NCBI RefSeq assembly: GCF_007997295.1
Contig: NZ_VORY01000009.1
Span: 46,433 to 110,432, forward strand
DNA from: Gillisia hiemivivida
GTDB lineage: Bacteria; Bacteroidota; Bacteroidia; Flavobacteriales; Flavobacteriaceae
Length of the DNA: 64,000 nucleotides
Direction of reading: 5' to 3'
Position numbers and translations under genes: made by a program. The notes beneath the pieces were generated by a model that saw only the letters and a list, made by a program, of their open reading frames with translations, had not been told where the DNA came from and ran no database searches. Shown one piece after another: positions 41,352 through 50,397 of the stretch (its first letter is position 1; every line of letters begins with the position of its first letter).

Positions 41352-42257
41352 TTAAAAAACTCTACTAAAAACTTCTTTGTAATCTATAAGTAGGATACTA
41401 AAAACCCCCGCAACTATAATTAGCTTAAGTATATTATGCAGTATTAAATATTGCCACTTAGCATTACTGAAATAAAGAAAAAGTAAAAAGAAAATAAGTA
41501 GGAGCAAAGAGGTGTAAAAATAGTAATCCATTAGACCTGTGTCGAACCTTGTTGTTAAAAGCAAGATGGGAATAACAGCGAGAACAGTGAGCACAGATAG
41601 AAAAAATTTACTCCAATTTTCACCATAGACCACTGGTATCGTTTTATAATTCTGAATAAGATCTCCTTTTAAATTCTCCAAATCCTTTACCAGTTCCCGC
41701 ATCGCGATCATAATGAATAGAAAAGTGGCGTGGATAAAAATAACGGTTTCAAAATTTTTATAATAGATGAATACTACAAAAAATGGGGTTATGGCTAAGA
41801 TACTTGCCATAATATTACCAAGAAAAAGGATTTTTTTGATCCTGTGTGAGTATAACCAGATAGTGAAAATATAGATAGAAAAGAAAACCACTGCTCTAAA
41901 AGACACATAACTGGCAAAGAAGATCGCAGCAAAATTCAGAATAAAATATACCGAAAGTTTGGTACGCTGACTAATAAGCCTGTCCAGCATTGTTTTTTTA
42001 GGCCTGTTTATAAGGTCTTTCTCGCTATCATAAAAATTATTGATAATATATCCCGAAGCTATAACGGTGGCAGAAGAAAGTATAAGGAAAAAGAGATTTG
42101 GATCGAAAAACACATCTCTCAACTCTAAGCCAGGCGCAAGAATGAATGCTGCAGTAAGATATTGTGCAATTATAAGAATGAGAATATTATAACCTCGCAC
42201 TACCGAAAACAAACTCAACATCTTAAGCATTAAAAGTTTGTTCTTAGCTGGCGCCAT
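41352..42257 (-). CDS. UbiA-family prenyltransferase, probably GGGP geranylgeranyltransferase type
   Basis: A 301-residue membrane protein with about nine helices and the two Asp-rich prenyl-diphosphate/Mg motifs: NNFYDSEKD near residue 70 and KDLENLKGD near residue 195. It resembles archaeal digeranylgeranylglyceryl phosphate synthases, and Bacteroidota copies carry that annotation. Its neighbours are mevalonate-pathway genes, and a GGGP synthase is present at 4577-5287, so it could add the second prenyl chain. Menaquinone (MenA) or other UbiA activities are the alternative. Confidence 0.78.
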   Translation of the reverse strand: MAPAKNKLLMLKMLSLFSVVRGYNILILIIAQYLTAAFILAPGLELRDVFFDPNLFFLILSSATVIASGYIINNFYDSEKDLINRPKKTMLDRLISQRTKLSVYFILNFAAIFFASYVSFRAVVFFSIYIFTIWLYSHRIKKILFLGNIMASILAITPFFVVFIYYKNFETVIFIHATFLFIMIAMRELVKDLENLKGDLIQNYKTIPVVYGENWSKFFLSVLTVLAVIPILLLTTRFDTGLMDYYFYTSLLLLIFFLLFLYFSNAKWQYLILHNILKLIIVAGVFSILLIDYKEVFSRVF

Positions 42258-42272
42258 GTAATTCGGTAGGTT

Positions 42273-43211
42273 TTAGAAGTTGTAAACCACTTCTAAATTA
42301 TAATCTTTTAAAGATTTTTTAGCCTTTTCTATATCCTCGGTGAAACCTAAAATGTATCCACCACCACCAGAACCACAAAGTTTCAAGTAATAATCATTAG
42401 AGTCTATTCCTTGTTTCCACAACTTATGGAATTGAGTAGGGATCATTGGTTTAAAGTTGTCCAAGACAACATGAGAAAGTTTTTTAATATTTCCGAACAA
42501 AGATTTGATATCTCCTTGTAAAAAATCATCTACACAAGCATCTGTATGTTTGATAAACTGATCTTTAACCATTATTCTAAAAGGTTCCTGTTTCATGTTT
42601 TCCATAAAAATCTGCACCATCGGCGCAGTCTCACCCATAGAACCACTGTCTAATAAAAAGACAGCACCTTTTCCGTTTTCAGTTTGAGATGGAATTCCGG
42701 CAGGCTCAATATTATCTTTAGAATTAATTAAAATAGGAATGCTTAAATAACTATTTAAAGGATCTAGACCAGAAGATTTACCATGGAAGAAAGATTCCAT
42801 TTCCCCGAAGATCTTTTTCAGTTTTAATAACTTTTCTCTTGTTAGATTTTCTAAGACCGTGATCTTACCTGTAGCATATTCATCATAAATTGCTGCAACC
42901 AAGGCACCACTGCTCCCAACTCCATATCCCTGAGGGATAGTAGAATCAAAATACATCCCATTTGAGATATCTTTATTTAATTCATCTAAATTAAAATGTA
43001 CTAAAGAAGGATTAGAAATTTCTAATTCGCCTAAATGTTTAGCAAAAGCTTGAAGGCTTTTATTAGATTCTATAGCTTCTTCAGAAGGGTTTTCATCCAC
43101 CTTTAAAGCACCATTATAAAAATTGTATGGTATAGATAAACCTTTGGAATCCTTGATGATCCCGTATTCTCCGAAAAGCAAGATCTTAGAATAAAATAAT
43201 GGTCCTTTCAT
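42273..43211 (-). CDS. Mevalonate kinase-like GHMP kinase
   Basis: A 312-residue GHMP kinase with the substrate/phosphate loop STIPQGYGVGSSGALVAAI near residue 88 and the C-terminal LCGSGGGGYILGF. The start is MKGPLFYSKILLFGEYGI, which matches the KILLFGEH-type opening of mevalonate kinases. It phosphorylates mevalonate in the cytosol. The upstream reading to 43265 has no conserved part. It lies between the UbiA gene and mvaD, matching the isoprenoid cluster. Confidence 0.87.
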   Translation of the reverse strand: MKGPLFYSKILLFGEYGIIKDSKGLSIPYNFYNGALKVDENPSEEAIESNKSLQAFAKHLGELEISNPSLVHFNLDELNKDISNGMYFDSTIPQGYGVGSSGALVAAIYDEYATGKITVLENLTREKLLKLKKIFGEMESFFHGKSSGLDPLNSYLSIPILINSKDNIEPAGIPSQTENGKGAVFLLDSGSMGETAPMVQIFMENMKQEPFRIMVKDQFIKHTDACVDDFLQGDIKSLFGNIKKLSHVVLDNFKPMIPTQFHKLWKQGIDSNDYYLKLCGSGGGGYILGFTEDIEKAKKSLKDYNLEVVYNF

Positions 43212-43281
43212 AAGCTTGTAATATTCTGAATTGAATAGAATTCTAAACGATAGATTTCGAGGCAAATATAATCAATTAAAA

Positions 43282-44373
43282 CTACAATTTTTTTGAACCT
43301 AAACCTATACTGTCAGATATAAATTGATTTTTTTCACAATACCCAAGTAATTTATCCTCAATGAATTGAAAAACTTCAGTCTTATTTTTTTCTGGATACA
43401 ATACATGAACATTTGCGCCCGCATCTAATGTAAAACAAACAGGTAGTCCGGTTGCTTCTCTAAAAGCCCATATTTTATTAATGATTTCCAATGTGTTAGG
43501 CTTCATTAAGATGAAATAAGGCTTGCTGCTCATCATCATTGCGTGCAATGTTAAAGCCTCACTCTCTACTATTTCAATAAAATCATTTAAGTTTCCTGAT
43601 TTAAATATGTCCTTTAGAGTAGCTAAATTTTTATGTGCTTGCTTAAAACGCTCTTCCGAAAAAGGATGGTCGTGCATTAAGTTGTGTCCCACACTGCTGC
43701 TCACTTTTTTCTCCCCTTTATCTACCAATAAAATAGTATCCTGATAATTTTCAAAAACTTCATGAACCTTGTTTGGGTAATCTACACCATAGAGATTTGA
43801 ACTTCCATTAATGTTAGCGTGCTCACCCCAAACAACTATTTTCCCCTGCACGCTTCTGCATGCACTTCCTGAACCTAAGCGCGCAAGAAAAGAAGCTTTT
43901 TTATAAAAATAATCTTCAGAAATATTCGGAAAAAGTTGCTTCTCTAAACTCATAACACATAAAGCCAGCGCACTCATTCCACTAGCAGAAGAGGCAATCC
44001 CGCTACTGTGAGGAAAGGAATTTTCAGAATTTATAATAAGTTTATAGTCCAATAGATAAGGACAATATTCTTCTATTCTTTCAAAAAAAGTATAAATTTT
44101 AGGCTTAAAATCTTCTTTCTTTTGACCCTCAAAATAAAATTCGAAATCAAAAAGGTCTCCCTTCTGTTCAGAATCTTTTTTACGAGTAAACTCTAAACTG
44201 GTTATTGTTTTACAATTATTCAACGTAAAACTGATAGAAGGATTTGCAGGAATTTGATTCTCTTTTTTACCCCAATATTTTACCAAAGCAATGTTGCTAG
44301 GCGATTGCCAAGTAACTTTACCGGTAACAATTGTCTCTAGATTAGATTGTGGTATAAAATCTTTTGCTTTCAT
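43282..44373 (-). CDS. mvaD: Diphosphomevalonate decarboxylase
   Basis: Makes isopentenyl diphosphate from mevalonate diphosphate with ATP. The 363-residue GHMP-fold enzyme has SNIALVKYWGKKENQIPANP near residue 27, the phosphate loop SSGIASSASGMSALAL near residue 120, and the LGSGSACRSVQGKIVVWGEH block near residue 165 typical of the family. The ATG at 44373 is preceded by AAGGAGG at 44374-44380, an unusually strong Shine-Dalgarno site for this genome, which settles the start. It heads the isoprenoid set read leftward. Confidence 0.93.
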   Translation of the reverse strand: MKAKDFIPQSNLETIVTGKVTWQSPSNIALVKYWGKKENQIPANPSISFTLNNCKTITSLEFTRKKDSEQKGDLFDFEFYFEGQKKEDFKPKIYTFFERIEEYCPYLLDYKLIINSENSFPHSSGIASSASGMSALALCVMSLEKQLFPNISEDYFYKKASFLARLGSGSACRSVQGKIVVWGEHANINGSSNLYGVDYPNKVHEVFENYQDTILLVDKGEKKVSSSVGHNLMHDHPFSEERFKQAHKNLATLKDIFKSGNLNDFIEIVESEALTLHAMMMSSKPYFILMKPNTLEIINKIWAFREATGLPVCFTLDAGANVHVLYPEKNKTEVFQFIEDKLLGYCEKNQFISDSIGLGSKKL

Positions 44374-44390
44374 CCTCCTTAAATTTTAGA

Positions 44391-44398
44391 CAAATATA
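44391..44398 (-). promoter_or_regulatory. -7 box (TATATTTG) and strong RBS of mvaD
   Basis: The minus strand reads TATATTTG about 18 bases before the ATG at 44373, with AAGGAGG between. This is a compact promoter with a short leader. Confidence 0.6.
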
Positions 44399-44460
44399 CT
44401 TTTTTAGTTAAGAGATGATAACCTAGGATTTTATATCCCTTTTTTATCATAAAAGTATTT

Positions 44461-44813
44461 CGTCACCCTGAGACCCGTAATAAAAAAAATTATCTAGCTT
44501 AGGTTTTTGACGTATAATTGTTTCTAGCTGATTTATCTTCTTAAGAACTTCTTTTTTGCAAGTGTAGTAGTTCCACGGCGTAAAATTTTCGAAGCCTTGG
44601 AGAAAATTTAGCCGTTGAAGTACGGTTCTAATTATGCGGTAGCATAATTGGAAACACCTACAAAAAAGTGTCCTTTTTTTGGTTCGTTTAGATTGCTTCC
44701 GACGAGTGAAGCGAGAGGAAAGCATAACAAAAAAATGAACAATCTTAGAAATTAAACAGATCTTTACCGACCAGAGGGAGAGTATTCCAGATTCTTGAAT
44801 TACGTCAATGGTA
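44461..44813 (-). repeat. Structured mosaic repeat, copy 2 (short module present, long module absent)
   Basis: Read on the minus strand from TACCATTGACGTAATTC to GGGTCTCAGGGTGACG. It has the TGCTTTCCTCTCGCTTCACTC module in place of the GTGTCC arm but lacks the ~83-base module. The small stem is CCAATTATGC/GCATAATTAG with one mismatch. The long stem is ACGGC/GCCGT around the AAATTTTC/GAAAATTT hairpin. The gap 44374-44974 otherwise holds the mvaD promoter and a short GTCATTCTGAA repeat at 44861-44886. Confidence 0.9.
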
Positions 44814-44860
44814 ATTTATTTCAGGGTCTCCATTTATCCTATTCCTTTATAGTTTTATGA

Positions 44861-44886
44861 GATTCTGAAACGAGTTCAGAATGACG
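44861..44886 (-). repeat. GTCATTCTGAA short repeat
   Basis: GATTCTGAAAC and GAGTTCAGAATGAC form a short hairpin; same unit as 34614 and 53529. Confidence 0.65.
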
Positions 44887-44974
44887 TCCTAGTTCAGTTT
44901 ATGATACTTTACAAACAATCAAACTCATGATTTCAAATAATTTCCTATTTTAGGTTGCCAAACCAACTAAAAAA

Positions 44975-45454
44975 ATGACTTCTAAATTCTTCATACGGGT
45001 TTCCTTAGCTCTAGGTATTTGCCTATTTATTGGTTTTTTGGGATCTCTTGCTACTCAAACAAGTATTGGAGGTTGGTATTTACAGCTTAATAAACCTAGT
45101 TTCAATCCGCCAAACTGGATCTTCGGACCTGTTTGGACGGTATTATATATATTAATGGGAATTGCAGCGGGAATAGTTTGGAATAAAGGTTTTTATCACA
45201 AATGGGTGCAAATAGCCTTATATCATTTTGGGTTTCAACTTTTGCTAAATGCTTCCTGGTCCTTGCTTTTCTTTGGGTTGATGGAACCCTTTTGGGCATT
45301 ATTGGATATAATAGCGCTTTTTATAGTCCTTCTTTTGACCATTAAATGGTTTAAAATTGTAAATAAAACTGCGGCATATTTACTTATTCCTTATGCTATT
45401 TGGGTAGCTTTTGCAGCGGTCTTGAATTTTGAGATCTGGAGACTGAACTTGTAA
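44975..45454 (+). CDS. TspO/MBR family protein
   Basis: A 159-residue inner-membrane protein with five helices and the TspO hallmark LNKPSFNPPNWIFGPVWTVL at residues 32-51. TspO-type proteins bind porphyrins, cholesterol or haem and are implicated in stress signalling and porphyrin handling. Trp-rich helices such as FGLMEPFWALLDI and the AVLNFEIWRLN end are typical. It converges with the flavoprotein gene 8 bases downstream. Confidence 0.92.
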   Translation: MTSKFFIRVSLALGICLFIGFLGSLATQTSIGGWYLQLNKPSFNPPNWIFGPVWTVLYILMGIAAGIVWNKGFYHKWVQIALYHFGFQLLLNASWSLLFFGLMEPFWALLDIIALFIVLLLTIKWFKIVNKTAAYLLIPYAIWVAFAAVLNFEIWRLNL

Positions 45455-45461
45455 TATTTTA

Positions 45462-46676
45462 TTAATCTAGACTAGTCATTGCCTTGGCAGCTAAGTAGCC
45501 ACCAGTCCATGCATTTTGAAAATTAAACCCGCCTGTAATGGCATCTATATTCAGAACTTCTCCTGCGAAATATAAATTTTTCTGAAGCTTACTTTCAAAG
45601 GTTTTAAAGTTTACTTCATTAAGTTTAATTCCCCCGGCAGTTACAAACTCTTCCTTAAAAGTGCTTTTTCCATCTACAGAAAACTCCGATTTTGTAAGTT
45701 GCTCACTAAGTGTGACTAATTGTTTTTTATTAATATCTGCCCAAATATCGGTTTCTGATATCCCCGAAGCTAGAACCAAACTTTTCCATAAACGTTTTGG
45801 TAAGTCAAATTGAGCGTATTTGGTAAGTTGCTGTTTAGCATGTTTCAATTTGAGCTCTAACAATTGCTCTAGAATTTCTTCTGAATTTTGATGCGCAAGC
45901 CAATTTACCTGGATCTTAAATTTATAACTAAGCTCATTCAACTCTCGGGCACCCCAAGCAGAAAGTTTTAAGATTGCCGGGCCACTTAATCCCCAGTGAG
46001 TAATTAAAAGAGGACCTTCATCTTCCATATTTATTTCTGGAATTTTCACGCTAGCAAAAGTGGCAACTCCCGGAAGTTCTTTAATTCTCTCATCTTTTAT
46101 ATTGAATGTAAATAATGAAGGCACTGCGGTTTCCATTTGATGCCCTAAACCTTCCAATAATTTCCAGATCTTCGGATTACTTCCTGTGGCTACAAGAAGT
46201 TTTTCAGCAGAAAAATCTCCATTATTAGTATTTATAAGCCATTGCTCATTTTCTGAAGTTATATTCTGAACAGAATGATTTTTAAGGATCTCAATACCTA
46301 ATCGCTGAGTTTCAGAAAGAAAACAATCTATAATAGTTTCCGAAGAGTCTGAAACAGGGAACATTCGCCCGTCTTCTTCAATTTTCAATTCAATTCCGCG
46401 TTCTTCAAACCAGGCAATTGTATCTCCCGTCATAAAGGAATGAAAAGGACCGCGCAGCTCTTTTTCTCCTCTAGGATATTTTTTTATTAGTTCGCTTGGA
46501 GTAAATTCAGCATGAGTAACATTACATCTTCCACCTCCCGAAATACGCACTTTAGTAAGCACTTCTTTTCCTCTTTCCAAAATTAAAATTTTGGCATTTG
46601 GATCTAATTCGGCAGCGTTGATAGCAGCAAAGAATCCTGCAGCACCCCCCCCAATAATAATAATATCATACTTCAT
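45462..46676 (-). CDS. NAD(P)/FAD-dependent oxidoreductase (HI0933/BaiN-like)
   Basis: A 404-residue flavoprotein with the FAD-binding start IIIGGGAAGFFAAINAAELD, the second half-motif VRISGGGRCNVTHAEF near residue 42, and the C-terminal LYFAGEVLNIDAITGGFNFQNAWTGG (residues 375-397). This is the layout of the HI0933/BaiN family. The natural substrate is unknown for most members. Length and motifs are intact. It is a lone gene followed by the GDPD gene. Confidence 0.9.
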   Translation of the reverse strand: MKYDIIIIGGGAAGFFAAINAAELDPNAKILILERGKEVLTKVRISGGGRCNVTHAEFTPSELIKKYPRGEKELRGPFHSFMTGDTIAWFEERGIELKIEEDGRMFPVSDSSETIIDCFLSETQRLGIEILKNHSVQNITSENEQWLINTNNGDFSAEKLLVATGSNPKIWKLLEGLGHQMETAVPSLFTFNIKDERIKELPGVATFASVKIPEINMEDEGPLLITHWGLSGPAILKLSAWGARELNELSYKFKIQVNWLAHQNSEEILEQLLELKLKHAKQQLTKYAQFDLPKRLWKSLVLASGISETDIWADINKKQLVTLSEQLTKSEFSVDGKSTFKEEFVTAGGIKLNEVNFKTFESKLQKNLYFAGEVLNIDAITGGFNFQNAWTGGYLAAKAMTSLD

Positions 46677-46723
46677 TCAGAAAAAATTGAAAGCGCAAAG
46701 TTAGCGGTTTTCAGAGTAGCATT

Positions 46724-47410
46724 TTAGCCAAGTCTGTCTGGGTAATCTGAAATTATTCCATCTACGCCAAAATCGATCATTCTGGCAATATCTTCTGGCT
46801 CATTCACCGTCCATACATTTACATTAAATCCTTCATTATGGGCATCTATAACACTTTGTCTGGTAATAATTCCAAGGGAAGGGTGAATTGCGGTGGCGTT
46901 TAATACCTTAGCCCATTCTATTGCTTCCTCTACACTTGCTTTACTAAGTATTGCAATAAGAATATTACTATTTATTTTTTTTACTTCTAGTAATTCATTT
47001 TCTTGAAAGGAAGAAACTAAAATGCTCGAGTATTCCCAGCCTTTATCTATATAATTAGAAATAGTGGCGCAAGTGCCTTTTGCGGTATGCAAACCTTTAA
47101 GTTCTATATTAATAGAACATTTGCCTTCAATAAGATCTAAAACCTCGGTTAGCAAAGGGATTTTGTAACCTCCTTTAAGAGTTAATTGCTGAAGTTGCTC
47201 ATAAGTCTTAGTAGTAACTTCTCCAATACCATCACTCAATCGGTCTAGAGTGAAATCGTGAAAAACCACCAGTTCTCCCGAAGCGCATAAGTGGACATCT
47301 ATTTCTATTCCGTCTATTCCCATTCCCAATGCGAGTTTGATACTTTCCAGAGTGTTTTCGGTACAATGTCCTTTCGCCCCGCGATGACCAATTTTATAGA
47401 TTGGATTCAT
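46724..47410 (-). CDS. Glycerophosphodiester phosphodiesterase
   Basis: A 228-residue TIM-barrel enzyme that hydrolyses glycerophosphodiesters to glycerol-3-phosphate and an alcohol. The catalytic residues are visible in IGHRGAKGHCTENTLESI (residues 6-23), GIEIDVHLCASGELVVFHD near residue 36, INIELKGLH, and VNVWTVNEPEDI. No signal peptide is seen, so it is cytoplasmic. It recycles lipid-derived headgroups. Confidence 0.92.
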   Translation of the reverse strand: MNPIYKIGHRGAKGHCTENTLESIKLALGMGIDGIEIDVHLCASGELVVFHDFTLDRLSDGIGEVTTKTYEQLQQLTLKGGYKIPLLTEVLDLIEGKCSINIELKGLHTAKGTCATISNYIDKGWEYSSILVSSFQENELLEVKKINSNILIAILSKASVEEAIEWAKVLNATAIHPSLGIITRQSVIDAHNEGFNVNVWTVNEPEDIARMIDFGVDGIISDYPDRLG

Positions 47411-47555
47411 AATTTATAGTTATTTTATTGACAGTAATTTTTAAATTGCAATTACACTTGGTAAATTACTGATATTCAAATTTAATTGTGCTACTCGATC
47501 AATAATTTGTAATACAAGAGTTGAAAAAAAGAAGAAATAATTTAAAGAACTAGAT

Positions 47556-48077
47556 ATGGAAAAGTGGTTTGAAGCATCCTGGACATCTGTTATAGCAATC
47601 TGTATCACGACAATTGGAATTTATCTGGCAGTAATAATCTTTACAAGATTGGCAGGTAAGCGTAGTTTTTCTAAAATGTCTAGTTTTGATTTTGCAATGA
47701 CTGTAGCAATAGGATCTATCATTGCGACTACAGTTCTTTCAAAATCTGTAAGTCTTACAGATGGTGTTGTTGGACTTGCAATGGTTTACATACTTCAACT
47801 CACTGTTGCTACCTTAAGACGATCTTCAAATATAGAAAAACTTGTTGATAACACTCCGTTGATGTTGATGGATGGAACCAAGATATTGCACGAAAACCTC
47901 AAGAAAGCTAGAGTAACAGAGTCAGATTTAAGATCGAAATTAAGAGAAACCAATGTTTTAGAACTCTCCCAAGTTAGAGCGGTGGTTTTTGAAGCAACAG
48001 GAGACATTTCGGTTTTGCATACTAAAGATGAAAATGTAGAATTGGAAGATTGGTTAATGCAGGGGGTTAGGAAATAA
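47556..48077 (+). CDS. DUF421 membrane protein (YetF-like)
   Basis: A 173-residue protein with three N-terminal helices (residues 12-90) and a small C-terminal domain. It has the DUF421 signatures RLAGKRSFSKMSSFDFAMTVAIGS and NTPLMLMDGTKILHENLKKARVTESDL. Similar proteins (YetF) in Gram-positives have a C-terminal domain of unknown ligand. It stands alone, 183 bases before the GntA gene. Confidence 0.88.
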   Translation: MEKWFEASWTSVIAICITTIGIYLAVIIFTRLAGKRSFSKMSSFDFAMTVAIGSIIATTVLSKSVSLTDGVVGLAMVYILQLTVATLRRSSNIEKLVDNTPLMLMDGTKILHENLKKARVTESDLRSKLRETNVLELSQVRAVVFEATGDISVLHTKDENVELEDWLMQGVRK

Positions 48078-48259
48078 AGCTTTTGTGTCTTTTTCAAGAA
48101 AATAAACTACAGTATTTATTTCCCTTTTAATGTTATTAGTTCAGCATCTTAACCCATTTCAAATCATGGTGTTAAAGAGTTTTATTTTTATCAGAAGATG
48201 GTCTTAAATCTCTTTTGGTTGAATTAAGTCCTGTATACTTTTATAGAAACTACCAGAAA

Positions 48260-48964
48260 ATGATTCCTGAACCAGAAATAAATCCGATTAAACGCAAGTC
48301 GGAAATCCAGATTGAAGATGAGAAGATAAAGGAAAAATTCATCGATTTTATCATAGAGCAAGATCATCCATGCGTAATGGCGCAAACTGTTTTTAGTATG
48401 GATAAAGTCGATTTTCATACTTACGAGAATTTCGGCTCTAAAAATACCGCAAGGAAAATTTTGAAAGATTTGAAAAAGTATATCTCCAATTATGATTTCG
48501 AATCTAATGATTTTTTGACTTTTATGGCAGTATTTAAAGGAAGAAAAACCTTTACCGAGCAGCAATTCGAGGATATTCTATGGAAACAGCTGGATTTCTT
48601 ACATGAAGAAGATACAGATGCTTGGGACCCTTCGGTGAGCAGCGATCCTTCAAATAAAGATTTCAGTTTCAGTTTAGGCGGGAAAGCTTTCTATATCGTT
48701 GGTTTGCATCCAAACAGTTCTAGAATGTCTAGGCAATCTCCTTTCCCTACTATTGCTTTTAATTTGCACTGGCAATTTGAAAAGTTACGAGAAATGGGAA
48801 CCTATGAGGTTGTAAGGGATAAAATTCGGGAGAGAGATACAGAACTGCAGGGAGATATAAACCCAGTACTTCAGGATTTTGGTGAGAATAGTGAAGCCAG
48901 ACAATACAGCGGAAGAAAAGTTGGAGATGAATGGAAATGTCCGTTTCTTTCTGGGAAAATCTAA
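48260..48964 (+). CDS. YqcI/YcgG (GntA-like) haem-dependent N-hydroxylase family protein
   Basis: A 234-residue protein of the YqcI/YcgG family. The characterised member GntA is a haem-dependent enzyme that hydroxylates a guanidine nitrogen in guanitoxin synthesis. Blocks seen are HPCVMAQTVFSMDKVDFHTYE, FKGRKTFTEQQFEDILWKQL, and FYIVGLHPNSSRMSRQSPFPTIAF, with CPFLSGKI at the end. The longer reading from TTG at 48215 is less likely than the ATG at 48260. The PaiB and DUF1989 genes follow in the same operon. Confidence 0.78.
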   Translation: MIPEPEINPIKRKSEIQIEDEKIKEKFIDFIIEQDHPCVMAQTVFSMDKVDFHTYENFGSKNTARKILKDLKKYISNYDFESNDFLTFMAVFKGRKTFTEQQFEDILWKQLDFLHEEDTDAWDPSVSSDPSNKDFSFSLGGKAFYIVGLHPNSSRMSRQSPFPTIAFNLHWQFEKLREMGTYEVVRDKIRERDTELQGDINPVLQDFGENSEARQYSGRKVGDEWKCPFLSGKI

Positions 48965-48967
48965 TAC

Positions 48968-49585
48968 ATGTATCAGCCAAAGAAATATAAGAAGCAAGAC
49001 CCTGAATATTTATTTGAATTTATTAAAAAACATCCTTTCGCGAGTTTTATTCTGAAAGGGGAACGTCTTTTGGCCACACATATTCCTGTCCTCGTTGAGG
49101 GAAATCCTCAAAAATTTAGATTGTATTCCCATATCGCCAACAATAATGAACAACTCCAATATCTAAAAAATGATGCAGAGGCTTTAATGATATTTCAAGG
49201 GGCACATGGATATGTTTCTTCCTCTTGGTATCAGGAAAAGGACATAAGCACATGGGATTATTCTGCAGTGCATGTAAATGTTAAATTAAAATTACAATCC
49301 CGAGAAGAGCTAGAAACGTCTTTAGAGAATTTGGTTCATAGATTTGAAAAAAATCAGACGAAGCCATTATATTATAAAGATCTACCTAAGCAAATGTTAG
49401 AAGATCACCTTCCATTAATAACGGGGTTTTGGGCAGAGCCGGTTAAAATTGAAGGAGTGGCAAAATTGCATCAGACTTATAAAAAGGAGGATGTAGAATC
49501 TGTAGTGGATCATTTAAGTGAGGGAGATGCGTTGAGTAGGGAATTGAGCAAAAACATTAAAAAAGAAAATAATGGAAGTCATTAA
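48968..49585 (+). CDS. FMN-binding negative transcriptional regulator (PaiB family)
   Basis: A 205-residue PaiB-type FMN-binding split-barrel protein: MYQPKKYKKQDPEYLFEFIK at the start, ATHIPVLVEG near residue 37, LRLYSHIANNN-like text, GAHGYVSSSWYQEKDISTWDY near residue 78 and LEDHLPLITGFW near residue 142. PaiB was first described as a repressor of sporulation and protease genes in Bacillus, but the family is probably an FMN enzyme. It overlaps the next gene by 14 bases and follows the GntA-like gene by 3 bases. Confidence 0.86.
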   Translation: MYQPKKYKKQDPEYLFEFIKKHPFASFILKGERLLATHIPVLVEGNPQKFRLYSHIANNNEQLQYLKNDAEALMIFQGAHGYVSSSWYQEKDISTWDYSAVHVNVKLKLQSREELETSLENLVHRFEKNQTKPLYYKDLPKQMLEDHLPLITGFWAEPVKIEGVAKLHQTYKKEDVESVVDHLSEGDALSRELSKNIKKENNGSH

Positions 49586-50150
49586 AAAACAAACTGGAGC
49601 TGCTTTTACTATAAAGAAAGGACAGAAATTGAAAGTTTTGGATCCCCTAGGAGAACAGGTGAGTGATATGGTTCTTTTTAATGCAGAAGATACCCGAGAG
49701 AAAATTTCTTCAGGAAAAACTTTAGATTTTGAGGAAAGTGTACTTATTACAAAAGGGAATTTTCTATGGAGTAATCGCAGTAGAAAAATGATGGAGATCT
49801 TGGAAGACACCAATGGAAGAAATGATTTTCTTTTAGCTCCTTGCAGTCCGGAGACTTTCCAAATTATGTATGACAATCCAGAATACCACCCGAGTTGTTT
49901 TGAAAATTTATATACTAATCTCAAAAAGTTCAACATCCAGCCAGATGAGGTGCCAACCGCTTTCAATATTTTTATGAACGTGCAGTTTGCTGCAGATGGT
50001 AAGTTAAGTGTGGACCCGCCATTAAGCAAAGCCGGAGATTATTTACTATTTCAAGCTCAAATGGATCTTATTGTTGCCTTAACCGCATGTTCTGCAGAAG
50101 ACAGTAATAACGGCAGCTTTAAGCCAATTCATTATGAAATTTTAGATTGA
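49572..50150 (+). CDS. DUF1989 (urea carboxylase-associated) protein
   Basis: A 192-residue protein of the DUF1989 family. In other bacteria relatives form the carboxyguanidine deiminase subunits of guanidine breakdown. It has VLDPLGEQVSDMVLFNAEDTREKISSGKT and FLLAPCSPETFQIMYDN with the conserved Cys, FENLYTNLKKF and FNIFMNVQFAADGKL. It is usually a metal-dependent hydrolase. Together with the GntA-like and PaiB genes it may form an operon acting on a guanidino compound. Confidence 0.83.
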   Translation: MEVIKKQTGAAFTIKKGQKLKVLDPLGEQVSDMVLFNAEDTREKISSGKTLDFEESVLITKGNFLWSNRSRKMMEILEDTNGRNDFLLAPCSPETFQIMYDNPEYHPSCFENLYTNLKKFNIQPDEVPTAFNIFMNVQFAADGKLSVDPPLSKAGDYLLFQAQMDLIVALTACSAEDSNNGSFKPIHYEILD

Positions 50151-50397
50151 TCTTCACTGTCGTCCGACAAAAGATATAAGATCGCTGAGCTGCTAGATTC
50201 AAGACTTAAGACTTCATTTCAACTAATTGAAAATCAATATTTTAATCTGTATGAATTTTTCAAAAATGAAAAATAATTCTGTGTTCCAATAGCAAGCTCC
50301 TAAACATTGAAAACAGTCTTAACCACGTTACTTCTAGCCTCACCGAAATCCTGATTTTTTACTGGACAATACTAATTGAATTTAATAGTTCTCTACT

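Noticed and set aside
44447..44725. 92-residue ORF on the minus strand, and related ORFs at 53735-53965, 53842-54072 and 57313-57552
   Set aside because: They fall inside the mosaic repeat copies, their frames and starts differ between copies, and substitutions preserve the hairpins rather than the codons.
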